Source: JANQPX01 sp965204405 (GTDB lineage Bacteria; Pseudomonadota; Alphaproteobacteria; Geminicoccales; Geminicoccaceae). Taken from it: DNA of 64,000 nucleotides. A program made the translations under genes and the position numbers. Every line of letters starts with the position of its first letter. Within the stretch, counting starts at the first letter, position 1. Below are positions 43,646 to 53,526 of this stretch, piece after piece. Location of the stretch: positions 372,001 through 436,000 of the forward strand of contig CBDBEN010000004.1 of NCBI GenBank assembly GCA_965204405.1, read 5' to 3'. The notes under the pieces were generated by a model, which ran no database searches, was not told the origin of the DNA, and was given only the letters and a program-made list of their open reading frames with translations.

Positions 43646-44488
43646 ATGATCGGCGAACGGCGTCCAAAGAGTTTCTACATTCTGGCGTCGATCTTTGCGT
43701 TGTTCGTTCTGTTTCTCTATGGACCGATTATGACCATCGTTCTGCTCTCCTTTCAGGGTAAGGGAGGTGGTCTGGTTTTCCCAATGAACGGTTTCTCATT
43801 CTACTGGTTCCAAGACTTATTCCGGCCTCAGTCGATCGGCGACATTTGGGGCTCGTTTGAGCGGTCCTTCAAGCTCGGACTGATTGTCCTGGTCCTGACG
43901 GTGGCCTTGTCCTTTCTGGCTGGGTTGGCTTTTCGCCATCGATTTAAAGGTTCGACATTGCTGTTTTATGTTGTCGTAGCGAGCTTGATCATGCCTTCGG
44001 TGGTGGTCAGTCTTGGCATCGGCTCGCTCTTTGAACTTGCAGGCTGGGAGAGGAATTGGTGGTCGTCGGCACTAGGGGCCCATCTGACCTGGACGCTGCC
44101 ATTCGGTCTGTTGATCATGTTCGCCGTCTTCAACCGCTTCAATCCGGCCTACGAAGAAGCAGCGCGCGATCTCGGCGCCACCAATTATCAGACCGTACGC
44201 CATGTCGTCCTGCCCATCGTGGCCCCATCGCTCATAGGCGTGGCTTTGTTCGGCTTTACCCTGTCCTATGACGAACTTGCACGCACGTCGCAATCGGTGG
44301 GCGCACTCAATACCCTTCCCCTCGAGCTCCAGGCGATGCAGACCAACGCGACCACGCCAGTCATCTACGCCCTCGGCACTCTCACAACTGGGCTTTCAAT
44401 CCTGGTCATCGCCACCTGCCTGATCACCGTCATGCTTCTTCAGCGACGGCAAGCTCGCCATGGTTCGGATGCTGGCAAGGGTGTGTGA
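43646..44488 (+). CDS. PotC-like ABC transporter permease, without its partners
   Basis: The product has 280 residues from ATG 43646, nine bases after GGAGGG. The membrane segments begin FYILASIFALFVLFLYGPI and include a MTIVLLSFQGKGGG loop. The permease EAA loop is YEEAARDLGATNYQTVRHV. It resembles PotC, the second permease of spermidine/putrescine-type ABC systems. The usual binding protein, ATPase and PotB genes are absent on either side. A hydantoin racemase gene lies 45 bp downstream, so the pair may belong to a nitrogen-compound uptake operon that lost its front part. Confidence 0.88.
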   Translation: MIGERRPKSFYILASIFALFVLFLYGPIMTIVLLSFQGKGGGLVFPMNGFSFYWFQDLFRPQSIGDIWGSFERSFKLGLIVLVLTVALSFLAGLAFRHRFKGSTLLFYVVVASLIMPSVVVSLGIGSLFELAGWERNWWSSALGAHLTWTLPFGLLIMFAVFNRFNPAYEEAARDLGATNYQTVRHVVLPIVAPSLIGVALFGFTLSYDELARTSQSVGALNTLPLELQAMQTNATTPVIYALGTLTTGLSILVIATCLITVMLLQRRQARHGSDAGKGV

Positions 44489-44533
44489 TCACCTGTTGTT
44501 GTCTGCCGCCATATCCATTTAGGGAATCACGTG

Positions 44534-45289
44534 ATGAAGATCCTGATTGTCAACCCGAACACCACGCTGTCCATGACCGAGAAAATAGGCGAAGCCGGCC
44601 GCTCGGTTGCTGCTATCGGTACGGAAATTACCGCGGTCAGCCCCGACAAGGGGCCAGTGTCGATCGAAGGCCATTACGATGAGGCCTATTGCGTGCCAGG
44701 TGTCGTCGAACGAATACTGGCAGGTGCTGCCGAAGGATATGACGGGTTTGTCGTAGCCTGCTTCGACGATCCCGGCCTTCATTCCTGCCGCACGGCGGTC
44801 GCGGAACCGGTTGTCGGCATTTGCGAAGCGGCGATGCACGCGGCTACCATGATTGCCGGAAGCTTCTCCGTCGTCAGCACGCTGCCCCGCTCGATCCCGG
44901 TCATCGAAGAATTGGGCTTTCGTTACGGCATGGAACGGCGCTTGAAACGGGTCTGGGCAGCGGACATTCCGGTTCTCGCCTTGGAAGAAGAAGGCTCAGG
45001 TGCTGCCGAAAAGGTTCGGACTGCTGTAATGCGTGCCATTGAAGAGGATCGTTCGGAGGCCGTGATCTTGGGATGTGCCGGCATGGCCGATCTTACCGCC
45101 TGGCTGACCAATGAGACCGGCGTTCCGGTTCTGGATGGCGTGGCCTCGGCCGTTAAAATGGTCGAAGGACTGGTTGGCCTTGGTATTGGTACCAGCAAGG
45201 TTGGCGGCTACGCCTGGCCGCGTCCTAAGGAATATACAGGCGACTTTGCCAGGTTCGCTCCAACAACAAGGGATCGGCAACACTATTAG
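44534..45289 (+). CDS. Asp/Glu/hydantoin racemase family protein
   Basis: The product has 251 residues from ATG 44534, seven bases after AGGGA. It has the N-terminal ILIVNPNTTLSMTEKIG and two catalytic cysteines in VVACFDDPGL and VILGCAGMADL, the two-base active site of hydantoin/allantoin and aspartate/glutamate racemases. NPNTT and CFDDPGL point to the hydantoin/allantoin branch. It is probably co-transcribed with the PotC-like permease and overlaps the stop of the convergent peptidase gene by four bases. Confidence 0.88.
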   Translation: MKILIVNPNTTLSMTEKIGEAGRSVAAIGTEITAVSPDKGPVSIEGHYDEAYCVPGVVERILAGAAEGYDGFVVACFDDPGLHSCRTAVAEPVVGICEAAMHAATMIAGSFSVVSTLPRSIPVIEELGFRYGMERRLKRVWAADIPVLALEEEGSGAAEKVRTAVMRAIEEDRSEAVILGCAGMADLTAWLTNETGVPVLDGVASAVKMVEGLVGLGIGTSKVGGYAWPRPKEYTGDFARFAPTTRDRQHY

Positions 45290-46665
45290 CGCGCACCCAG
45301 ATCCCAAAAAAGACCGGTCATAACTTCAAGTCCCTCACGGGTTGCATCGGTCAAAAGATGCTCATCCGGGCCATGCTGACGACAGCCGCCATAGGAATGC
45401 GGAATCCAGATGACTGGGACGCCAAGTATCTTACCGAAGATTTCACTGGGTAGTCCGCCTGAGGAGTTTGGTATCAGGTTCGGGGCATAGCCAAGCGTCT
45501 TTTCCAAAGATTTCAAGGTCCAATTGACCCAAGAATTGTCGGGATCGGTGCGCCAAGCCGTGAAAGAGGCATGTCCCGCCTCCTGAATCTCGACTTGAGC
45601 GAAACCATGCCGGTCCAGATGCTCGCGGAGCGCCGGCAAAAGCTGCTCTCGATCGACGTCGACCGTAAACCTGATCTGACAGCGTGCCCGTGCATCGGGC
45701 TGGACGCCGTTGATCGGGTTTTCAGGCCGGCCGGTGATGAAGGCAAGCACGATGAAGCTTGTCCAGCCCAGGACCTTTTCGGCCGAGGAGAGGCCTGGCT
45801 CGCCCCAGTCTTCGGGGCCAATCAGGGCGGCATCGCCAGCGTCGACCTTGAGACTCCTAAGCGCAGCCGTAACATTTGCCGGGACAGCCTTGGGACGCCA
45901 CGCGTCGATCAAAATCTTTCCCCGCCGATCCGTAATCGTGGCGAGCGCATGGGCAAGCGTGATTCCCGGATCTTCCAGCAGGCCACCATAGTGGCCGGAA
46001 TGACGACTGCCTTCCCGAAGATCGACTATGAGATCGAATGCAACGCCGCCGCGATTGCCAAGCGAGACATCGGCATGATCTTTGGCTTTTCGCGGTCCAT
46101 CCGAGGCAAGGAACAGATCGGCGGCCAGTTTGTCCCTATGATCATCACAAAATGCTGCGAGGCCGGGTGAGCCGATCTCTTCGCCAGTTTCAATAAGGAT
46201 CTTGGCGTTGAAGCCGGCCCGGCCCCGCGTTTCGATCACCTGGGCAAGCGCTGCCATGACGATGCTGTGCTGGCCCTTGTTGTCTGCGGTACCACGGCCA
46301 TACCAGCGCCTTCCCTCAATGGTGATCGACCAGGGATCGAGCCCTTCCCGCCATTGCTCGGGAATGCCGCGAACGACATCGCCGTGGCCATAGGTCAGCA
46401 AGGTCGGCGCCGCATCGTCCTCGTTGCGGGTGGCAAGAAGAAACGGCCCACCGTTGGGATCAGGATTCTCGAAGATATCGATGCCAAAGCCGTAGTGCTT
46501 CAACCAAGGCCCAATCTCACCCTCAAGATAGTGATACAATGCCGGCCGCTGCGACGGCTCCTGGCTCTCGGTCGGTATCGCGATCCGCCGCTCGAGATCA
46601 ACCCGAAACGCCCCTTCGTCGAAATGCCGCCGCACCCGCGCAAGAGCTTCCTCACGTGTGGCCAT
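45286..46665 (-). CDS. M20-family metallopeptidase (dipeptidase-like)
   Basis: This 459-residue protein (ATG 46665; GTG 46668 adjoining) has the zinc ligands in TYGHGDVV (His), YGRGTADNKGQ (bridging Asp) and the catalytic-Glu/ligand pair of ETGEEIGSPG. A dimerisation lid domain contains RCQIRFTVDVDREQL, and IWIPHSYGGC holds a late His ligand. It belongs with the ArgE/DapE/CPG2/carnosinase-like M20 enzymes. The gene is last in a dpp-type operon, 40 bases after the ATPase gene, so it probably hydrolyses an imported dipeptide or N-acyl amino acid. Confidence 0.9.
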   Translation of the reverse strand: MATREEALARVRRHFDEGAFRVDLERRIAIPTESQEPSQRPALYHYLEGEIGPWLKHYGFGIDIFENPDPNGGPFLLATRNEDDAAPTLLTYGHGDVVRGIPEQWREGLDPWSITIEGRRWYGRGTADNKGQHSIVMAALAQVIETRGRAGFNAKILIETGEEIGSPGLAAFCDDHRDKLAADLFLASDGPRKAKDHADVSLGNRGGVAFDLIVDLREGSRHSGHYGGLLEDPGITLAHALATITDRRGKILIDAWRPKAVPANVTAALRSLKVDAGDAALIGPEDWGEPGLSSAEKVLGWTSFIVLAFITGRPENPINGVQPDARARCQIRFTVDVDREQLLPALREHLDRHGFAQVEIQEAGHASFTAWRTDPDNSWVNWTLKSLEKTLGYAPNLIPNSSGGLPSEIFGKILGVPVIWIPHSYGGCRQHGPDEHLLTDATREGLEVMTGLFWDLGAR

Positions 46666-46705
46666 CACGTTCGGCCTCCCGCTGCCAGTGGGTCGCGTGT
46701 CGAGG

Positions 46706-47809
46706 TCACGTCGAGTTTCCCATCACCGATGGGGCCGCCGGCAGGCGGTTTTCCTCCACAGCATGGCAGGCTACCAGCGTTCCATCTGCAGGATCAGGTC
46801 TCAAGTCGGGGCGCTCTTGTTTGCAGCGATCATTGGCAAATGGACAGCGCGGATGGAAAGTGCAGCCAGGTGGCGGATTGATCGGGCTAGGCACTTCGCC
46901 CGCCACCGGCGCCCGCTCCTCGCCGGTCATATCGAGATCGGGAATGGTGTCGAGGAGCAGGCGCGTATACGGGTGGCGCGGCTGCCTAAACATGGTCTTG
47001 GTCTCGGCGACCTCGCAAAGCCTGCCCAGATACATCACACCGATCTCGTCTGAGATATGATCCACAACGGCTAGATTGTGGCTGATGAACAGATAGGTCA
47101 GACCGAAGCGACGCTGCAGATCCTTCATCAAGTTCAGGATCTGTGCCTGCACCGAGACGTCGAGCGCCGAGGTCGGCTCGTCGCAGACCAGAAATTCAGG
47201 CTCCCCAGCGAGTGCGCGGGCAATGGAAATGCGCTGGCGCTGCCCGCCCGAAAACTCATGCGGATACTTTTCCCCATCGACTGGGCTCAGGCCCACCTGT
47301 GTCAACAGTTCACCAACCCTTCTATCCAGCTCCTCACCACTGGCGAGCTGGAAGGCGCGGATAGGCTCGGCGATAATATCCCTTACCCGCCAGCGCGGAT
47401 TAAGGCTGGCATAGGGATCCTGAAAAATCATCTGAAGCCGCGAGCGCAGCGCTTTGGTTTCGGAGCGGTTTCTGGCAGCCGCCATGTCCTGGCCGTCGAA
47501 TAGGATTCGGCCAGCGGTCGGTGCATACAAGCCAACCAGCAATCGGGCGACCGTCGATTTCCCGCAACCGCTTTCACCCACCAAGCTGAACGTTTTCCCC
47601 TTGGGAATCGAGAAGCTTACACCATCCACCGCCTTCAGCTCGACTCGCTCCTGGCGCTCGATCAGCCGGTTCAGCAGAGGCGGCGAGATATCGAAATAAC
47701 GCGCCAACCCCTCAACCTCCACCAATGGCTGCGCCATCTGCTTGACTTGGACCTCGGCACCTTGGGGGACAGTCGGGCTTGATGTTTGGCTTTCGGCAAG
47801 CTTAGTCAT
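46706..47809 (-). CDS. dppF: Dipeptide/oligopeptide ABC transporter ATP-binding protein (DppF-like)
   Basis: This 367-residue ATPase has Walker A GESGCGKST, signature SGGQRQRISIARAL and Walker B LVCDEPTSALDVS. A C-terminal oligopeptide-transport extension has VSPINPPPGCTFHPRCP and spaced cysteines suited to a metal cluster. It overlaps dppD by eight bases. It pairs with DppD to energise the permeases DppB and DppC. Confidence 0.94.
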   Translation of the reverse strand: MTKLAESQTSSPTVPQGAEVQVKQMAQPLVEVEGLARYFDISPPLLNRLIERQERVELKAVDGVSFSIPKGKTFSLVGESGCGKSTVARLLVGLYAPTAGRILFDGQDMAAARNRSETKALRSRLQMIFQDPYASLNPRWRVRDIIAEPIRAFQLASGEELDRRVGELLTQVGLSPVDGEKYPHEFSGGQRQRISIARALAGEPEFLVCDEPTSALDVSVQAQILNLMKDLQRRFGLTYLFISHNLAVVDHISDEIGVMYLGRLCEVAETKTMFRQPRHPYTRLLLDTIPDLDMTGEERAPVAGEVPSPINPPPGCTFHPRCPFANDRCKQERPDLRPDPADGTLVACHAVEENRLPAAPSVMGNST

Positions 47810-48830
47810 GGCCGATCACCGATGGCTCGTTAGCTTGGTGCCCGGTCACGCTTGCAGGCGCTGCCTGCGCCTGCGCGCTGCGAAAGCAGGAGGCCATTGT
47901 GGGACCGCCGGTGGGCATGAGATCTGGGCGATCGATATGGCAGCGGTCAAAGGCTTGGGGACAGCGGGGATTGAAGGCGCATCCCTCAGGAATTTCAGTA
48001 AGCCTCGGCATGGATCCGTCAATCTGGGTAAGGCGTTCCATCTCGTGGCCAATGACCGGGATCGATCCCATCAAGCCTTGGGTATAGGGATGGCTCGGGC
48101 TTTTCACGACATCGCGCACCGGACCAACCTCGGCGATGCGGCCGGCATACATGACGGCGACCCGATCCGCGGTTTCGGCAATCACGCCCATATCGTGGGT
48201 GATCAGCATCACGGCAGTGCCATGATCCCGGCAAAGGCGTTTCAGCAACGCGATGATTTGCGCCTGAATCGAGACGTCGAGCGCCGTGGTCGGCTCGTCC
48301 GCGATGATCAGGCGGGGATTGGCGGCGAGAGCAAGGGCGATCACCACCCGCTGGCGCATGCCGCCGGAGAATTCGTGAGGATAACCGTCGATCCGCTGCT
48401 CCGGTGCCGGGATGCCGACTTCGCTCAAAAGCTCAATCGCACGCTCGCGCGCCAAACCGGTAGTCATGTCGGTATGGGTCTGGATGGTCTCGACGAGCTG
48501 CCTGCCGATCGTATAGAGGGGGTTGAGGCTCGTCAGTGGATCCTGAAAAATCGCCCCGATCTGCCGCCCCCTGATTTTGCGAAGATCCTCATAGCCGAGA
48601 TTGTCGATCCGCCTGCCGTCCAGCCTGATCTCGCCGGCACCGATCCGGCCGGGCGGCTCCAGCAAACCGATGATTGCTGCGCCAGTGAGTGACTTTCCTG
48701 CGCCGCTCTCGCCGACCACCCCCAAGACTTCGCCCTCTTCGATTTCGAGCGAAATATCGTCGACTGCGACCAGCGTGCCGCGGCGGGTCGGGAATTCAAT
48801 TCGGAGATGCTCGACCTCGAGAAGCGCCAT
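47802..48830 (-). CDS. dppD: Dipeptide/oligopeptide ABC transporter ATP-binding protein (DppD-like)
   Basis: The product has 342 residues from ATG 48830; a longer in-frame ORF upstream overlaps dppC and is unlikely. Walker A is GESGAGKSL, the signature is SGGMRQRVVIALAL and Walker B is LIIADEPTTALDVS. The C-terminal extension EIPEGCAFNPRCPQAFDRC matches oligopeptide-transport ATPases. It starts four bases after the dppC stop. Confidence 0.94.
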   Translation of the reverse strand: MALLEVEHLRIEFPTRRGTLVAVDDISLEIEEGEVLGVVGESGAGKSLTGAAIIGLLEPPGRIGAGEIRLDGRRIDNLGYEDLRKIRGRQIGAIFQDPLTSLNPLYTIGRQLVETIQTHTDMTTGLARERAIELLSEVGIPAPEQRIDGYPHEFSGGMRQRVVIALALAANPRLIIADEPTTALDVSIQAQIIALLKRLCRDHGTAVMLITHDMGVIAETADRVAVMYAGRIAEVGPVRDVVKSPSHPYTQGLMGSIPVIGHEMERLTQIDGSMPRLTEIPEGCAFNPRCPQAFDRCHIDRPDLMPTGGPTMASCFRSAQAQAAPASVTGHQANEPSVIGHD

Positions 48831-48834
48831 CAGG

Positions 48835-49833
48835 TCACCGCAATTTCGGATTGAGGGCATCGCGCAGCCAGTCGCCCAGAAGATTGACTGCGAGTACCAG
48901 AACGACCAGGGCAATGCCGGGAAAGATCGTCATCCACCATTCGCCGGAGAACAGGAAATCATTGCCGATCCTGATCAATGTACCCAACGAAGGCTGAGTG
49001 ACCGGCACACCGACTCCGAGAAAAGAGAGTGTCGCTTCCGTCAGAACGGCGATCGCAAGGCTGAGCGTGGCAATCACCAGCACGGGTCCGGTAACGTTGG
49101 GCAGCACATGGCGGAGCATGATCAAGGCGGGATGGATACCGATGACCCGCGCCGCTTGCACATATTCCTTGTTTTTCTCAACCATGGTCGAACCGCGCAC
49201 GGTCCGGGCGAAATTCACCCACTGGGACGCGGCGATCGCCAGAATCAGCACGCCGATTTTGAAGTCCTTGCTAATCGCCGCCGGCAGCACTGAGCGAACG
49301 ATCCCATCGAACAGCAGGGCGATCAGAATAGCCGGGAAAGTGAGCTGGATGTCGGCGACCCGCATGATGACGCTGTCGAGCGCTCCGCCGACATAGCCGC
49401 TAAGCAACCCCAGCACCGTGCCGATCAGGGCAGCTAGCAGAACGGACGCGAAGCCGACGAACAAAGAGATGCGCAACCCGAACATGATCGCGGACAGCAC
49501 ATCCCGGCCCTGATCATCGGTGCCGAGCATGAAGTTGCCATCGCCGCCCTGCACCCAGGCCGGCGGACGAAACGCGTCCATCAAGTTCAAACTGGCGACA
49601 TCGGCGGTGTTGTGAGGCGCGAGCCAGGGCGCGAGAAGAGCTGCCAGAAACAGGAGACATGTGGTCACGAACGCAACGATGGTGATCGGCGAGCGGCAAA
49701 AGCTGTGGAAAAGGTCGCCATCAAGGAAGCGCCGGACGGCGTCTGCAAATCTGCTCCCGAAACTCAGGGCGGGTGTTTGGACCTCGATCTGCTGCACCGC
49801 CCCTCCCCTATTTCGAACTTGTTGGCCGTTCAA
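48835..49833 (-). CDS. dppC: Dipeptide ABC transporter permease (DppC-like)
   Basis: This 332-residue permease has an N-terminal cytosolic region, then FVTTCLLFLAALLAPWLAP. It has the DppC-type LGTDDQGRDVLSAIMFGLRI and the EAA loop YVQAARVIGIHPALIMLRHV. It overlaps the end of dppB by 26 bases at its start. It forms the channel together with DppB. Confidence 0.93.
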   Translation of the reverse strand: MNGQQVRNRGGAVQQIEVQTPALSFGSRFADAVRRFLDGDLFHSFCRSPITIVAFVTTCLLFLAALLAPWLAPHNTADVASLNLMDAFRPPAWVQGGDGNFMLGTDDQGRDVLSAIMFGLRISLFVGFASVLLAALIGTVLGLLSGYVGGALDSVIMRVADIQLTFPAILIALLFDGIVRSVLPAAISKDFKIGVLILAIAASQWVNFARTVRGSTMVEKNKEYVQAARVIGIHPALIMLRHVLPNVTGPVLVIATLSLAIAVLTEATLSFLGVGVPVTQPSLGTLIRIGNDFLFSGEWWMTIFPGIALVVLVLAVNLLGDWLRDALNPKLR

Positions 49834-50791
49834 CCCGCAACCTGGGATCGACGGCGTAGTAAAGAAGATCCACGATGAGATTGATCAGTACGAAGAACAG
49901 AGCAATCAGCACCAGATAGTTGGACATGATCGGGATATCGACGAAGGCGATCGCCTGAATGATCAAGAGCCCCATGCCCGGCCACTGGAACACTGTTTCG
50001 GTGATGATCGAAAAGGCGAGCAGCGCCCCGATCTGTAGACCAGTGATGGTAATCACCGGTACGAGGGTGTTCTTGAGTGCGTGGCCAAAATTAATCGCCC
50101 TGTTCTTGAGTCCGCGGGCGCGGGCGAATTTGATATAGTCGGTTCGCAGAACCTCGAGCATCTCGGCGCGCACCAGACGCATGATCAAGGTGAGCTGAAA
50201 CAGCGCCAGCGTGATCGCCGGCATAATGATATGGCTCCAGCCCTTAGCCGTAAGAAAACTCGTCTGCCAGGCGCCGAGATCCACCAGTCCTTGACGGCCG
50301 AAGGTCGGCAGCCAGCCTAGCCACACGCCGAAGATCAGGATCAGAAGAATACCGATGAGAAAAGTCGGAATGGAGATGCCAATCAGCGAAACGGTCAGAA
50401 AAACCTTGGAAAGCCAGCTTTCCCGATGCAGCCCAGTATAGACCCCCATCGGAATACCCACGACAAGCGCGATCAGGGCGGAGAGTGCCACCAGTTCTAG
50501 GGTTGCCGGCAGGCGCTCGGCGATCAGGACGTTGACCTCCTTGCCCATCCTGTAGGAGCGTCCAAACTCGCCTTGGACGGCATTGCCGACCCAGGTGGCG
50601 AATTGAATAGGGATGGGATCATTAAGCCCCAACCGCTCGCGCAGCGCCTCCCGCTGCTCGATAGTGGTTTCCTGCCCGACCATGTTGTTGACAGGGTCAC
50701 CGACGAACTGAAACAGCGAGAACGAAATCAAACCGACCACCAGCATCACCAGAACGGCCTCGAACAAGCGGCGAATGATGTAGGCGATCAT
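49808..50791 (-). CDS. dppB: Dipeptide ABC transporter permease (DppB-like)
   Basis: The 327-residue first permease has MIAYIIRRLFEAVLVMLVVG at its N-terminus, typical DppB spacing (RERLGLNDPIPIQFATWVGN) and an EAA loop YIKFARARGLKNRAINFGHA. Six membrane segments are expected. It is 76 bases downstream of the binding-protein gene, consistent with an intercistronic RNA element or processing site that lets the binding protein be made in excess. Confidence 0.93.
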   Translation of the reverse strand: MIAYIIRRLFEAVLVMLVVGLISFSLFQFVGDPVNNMVGQETTIEQREALRERLGLNDPIPIQFATWVGNAVQGEFGRSYRMGKEVNVLIAERLPATLELVALSALIALVVGIPMGVYTGLHRESWLSKVFLTVSLIGISIPTFLIGILLILIFGVWLGWLPTFGRQGLVDLGAWQTSFLTAKGWSHIIMPAITLALFQLTLIMRLVRAEMLEVLRTDYIKFARARGLKNRAINFGHALKNTLVPVITITGLQIGALLAFSIITETVFQWPGMGLLIIQAIAFVDIPIMSNYLVLIALFFVLINLIVDLLYYAVDPRLRVERPTSSK

Positions 50792-50867
50792 GAGGACAAG
50801 CTCATCAATGCAGCAGGAGCAGTGATCCGGGCGCTGGGCAAATCAACGCCCGGATCGACAACTCTGC

Positions 50868-52457
50868 CTATTTCATCACGACATTGCGCAGATCAACATC
50901 GTTGAACGGCCGCTGGATCACATTTTCCACCGTATCCGAGCGAATACCCCAGGCGAGAGCTTGCTGATGCAGCGGGATATGACCGACATCATCCTGATGG
51001 ATCTTGAAAGCCTGCCGGATAAGCTCGTTGCGTTCCGCCTCATCGACAGTCACCGCGATCTTGTCATGCAAAGCCTCGATCTCGGGATTGCTATAACGAC
51101 CACAGTTCCAGCTTCCCTGCCCTTCACCATCGACCGTCATTAAGTTCTGCAGGGGATTGAGAGCGTCATAGGAGCCGGGAGTCCAGCCGAGCATGAAAAA
51201 GCTCGTGTTGTTGCCCTCAGCCTGTCCGATTTTGTTGAAATGAAGCGATTTGGTTTGCGCATTCAAGTTCACATCGATACCGACACGCTGAAGCATCGGC
51301 ACCACCGCCGTGCAGATTGCCTCGTCGTTGACATAGCGGTCGTTCGGACAATCGAGTGTCAAAGAGAAACCATCACCATACCCGGCCTCTTCCAACAGCG
51401 CCTTGGCCTGTGCAGGATCGTAGGCATATGGCGTATTCATATCTTCTTGGAAGCCATTGATTCCGGGGGCCACCATCAGACCGGTCGGTGTTGACGCACC
51501 GCGCATCACCACACGCTGGATAGCGCTGGTATCGATCGCGTGGGCAAAGGCTTTGCGAACCTTCACATCCTTGAACGGATTTTTGCCGGAGCCCGGAAGG
51601 TCCAGCAACTCGTCGCGATAATGATCGAAACCTAAGAAGATCGTCCGAAGCTCCGGCCCCTGCAGGACGTCGACATTGGCATCGCTATTGAGCCGATCGA
51701 TATCCTGCAACGGCACGGGATACATCAGATCGATCTCGCCGGACAGCAGCGCGGCTACTCTCGTGGCATCATTGGCAATCGGAATGAATTCGGCACGCGT
51801 GACGTTGTCGACACGGTTTTCCTGGTTCCACCAGCCTTCGAACGGCTCCAATACGACCTTATTGTCCTGTACCCATTCGACCACCTTAAAAGGCCCGGTG
51901 CCATTGGCGTTGGTTTGCGCGAAATTGATCTTGCCGGCAGCCTGCACCACTTCGAAGCTATCGTTCTCCTCCATGAACTCCTGATCAACGATGTAGAAGT
52001 TGGGTAAATTCAGGAGCAGAATTGGATCTGGCCCCTTGGTGATAATTTCGACCGTAAAGTCGTCAATCTTCTTTATCTCTTCGATCGAGGATAGCGCGAA
52101 CCCCATGTCGGAGGTTTCCTGGGCCTGGCGCTTATACGAATAGACGACGTCATCGGCATTAAACGGATTGCCGTTGTGGAAACTGACCCCCTCACGCAGC
52201 TCGAAGCGCCAGGTCGTATCGTCAATCCGCTCCCATTCCGTCGCCAGGTCAGGCTCCAAGGAGAGATCTGGCAGCCGATGGATCAGCCGGCCGAACACAT
52301 TGCTTTTCATGGTATTGGTTGGACCCTCATTGTTCATGTGGGGATCCAGGCCAAGAATATCGCCTGTGGTCGAATAGCGGAATGTCTTCGCATCCGCCGC
52401 TACACTCACCATCGCCGTTGCTGCGAGCGCTATGATGGCGCCTTTTATTTTCGGCAT
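50868..52457 (-). CDS. dppA: Dipeptide/oligopeptide ABC transporter substrate-binding protein (DppA-like)
   Basis: The product has 529 residues from ATG 52457 (ATG 52460 adjoining), after GGGAGG. The signal peptide ends near VSVAADAK. Family 5 binding-protein features are LGLDPHMNNEGPTNTMKSNV, the AXXWEXXXDXTTWXFXLR-like block ATEWERIDDTTWRFELREGV and DVKVRKAFAHAIDTSAI. The gene heads the operon dppA-B-C-D-F-M20, so peptide uptake and hydrolysis are linked. The exact ligand is not known. Confidence 0.93.
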   Translation of the reverse strand: MPKIKGAIIALAATAMVSVAADAKTFRYSTTGDILGLDPHMNNEGPTNTMKSNVFGRLIHRLPDLSLEPDLATEWERIDDTTWRFELREGVSFHNGNPFNADDVVYSYKRQAQETSDMGFALSSIEEIKKIDDFTVEIITKGPDPILLLNLPNFYIVDQEFMEENDSFEVVQAAGKINFAQTNANGTGPFKVVEWVQDNKVVLEPFEGWWNQENRVDNVTRAEFIPIANDATRVAALLSGEIDLMYPVPLQDIDRLNSDANVDVLQGPELRTIFLGFDHYRDELLDLPGSGKNPFKDVKVRKAFAHAIDTSAIQRVVMRGASTPTGLMVAPGINGFQEDMNTPYAYDPAQAKALLEEAGYGDGFSLTLDCPNDRYVNDEAICTAVVPMLQRVGIDVNLNAQTKSLHFNKIGQAEGNNTSFFMLGWTPGSYDALNPLQNLMTVDGEGQGSWNCGRYSNPEIEALHDKIAVTVDEAERNELIRQAFKIHQDDVGHIPLHQQALAWGIRSDTVENVIQRPFNDVDLRNVVMK

Positions 52458-52636
52458 CATGTGCCTCCCTTGTTCGACGTTAAACCCTGTTATTGCTATT
52501 ATTACTATTCACGAGCCAGCGGGGAATGGAAAGGGGCTCTTTTCAAGCTCACCAAATCTTTAGAGCCATCGACCCGCACCAACATCAAAGCTGTATCATA
52601 AGACATTAACGCTTTCGCAAGACTTTTATCCTAGGC

Positions 52637-53320
52637 TTGCGTGGGCAAGAACTTTTGAGATTGCGCGCAATGCTTCCACCGATCGGATCCGTCAGCGTGC
52701 TCGCCAGCCAAGGACGGGCCGGCGTCGTGGTCGACGCGCGCACTCTCGGGGAGCCGGAGGGCGGCCGTCAATTGGTGGCTCTTAAGATCAAGGCCGAAAA
52801 AGCCGGCCCGGCCAGCGGCGTTGACTCCGGATCGCGGCAAGCGGCGGATAGGTCCTCTACCCCGATTGCTGGCAACGCCGGTGCTTCAAATCCTGCATCC
52901 AGCCCAAGCCCTGCCGCAGCCAGCCCGGTTGCGGCCAAACGCCTGGATCAGTTGAGCGCAGCCGAGCGCGCCGATATCGCCAGATTTCAGCAGCGGGATC
53001 AGCAGGTTCGTCAAGAAGAAAAGGCGCACGCTGCCGTCGCGGGTGATTTGGCAGGCCCGATCAACTACATCTACCAGCGCGGCCCCGATGGCCGGCAATA
53101 CGCCGTCGGCGGTTCGGTCAGTGTTCAAGCAAAAACAGTCACAGGGGACCCGGCCGAGGCAAAGCGCCTGAGTGGCCGGATGGCTGTCGCTGCTAATGCC
53201 GCTACCAGCCCGTCTGCCCAAGATCTCGCCACCGCCCGGATGGCCTACGCCTTCGGCAGCCAGATCTCCCAGTCCGACAGCAGGGAGAGGAGTGGTGCTG
53301 GGCTGAATTTGTCGCTCTGA
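52637..53320 (+). CDS. SprA-related putative metalloprotease family protein
   Basis: The product has 227 residues from TTG 52637 or 216 from ATG 52670. The N-terminal half is low-complexity Ala/Pro/Ser. The C-terminal domain has RDQQVRQEEKAHAAVAGDLA and YQRGPDGRQYAVGGSVSV, followed by AAATSPSAQDLATARMA-like text, the recognisable core of SprA-related proteins, in which the EEKAH motif is thought to bind metal. The family is poorly characterised. It is divergent from the dpp operon. Confidence 0.78.
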   Translation: MRGQELLRLRAMLPPIGSVSVLASQGRAGVVVDARTLGEPEGGRQLVALKIKAEKAGPASGVDSGSRQAADRSSTPIAGNAGASNPASSPSPAAASPVAAKRLDQLSAAERADIARFQQRDQQVRQEEKAHAAVAGDLAGPINYIYQRGPDGRQYAVGGSVSVQAKTVTGDPAEAKRLSGRMAVAANAATSPSAQDLATARMAYAFGSQISQSDSRERSGAGLNLSL

Positions 53321-53526
53321 TCGGCTTGATGAAATGCCCCTAAATGGGACATCTGGAAAGATAGTCATCAGGCCAGTACAACCTTGATACAAGCCGATCT
53401 CGTTCAGCTAGCATTAACGCTTCGTAATTTAATGTCCCGGAGCTTGTCGCCGATGCCGTCTCGCTTTATCTAGGGCGCCATGGCATCGAATAAATCGCGG
53501 CTTGAGTTGCTCTGAGGAGAGGTAGC

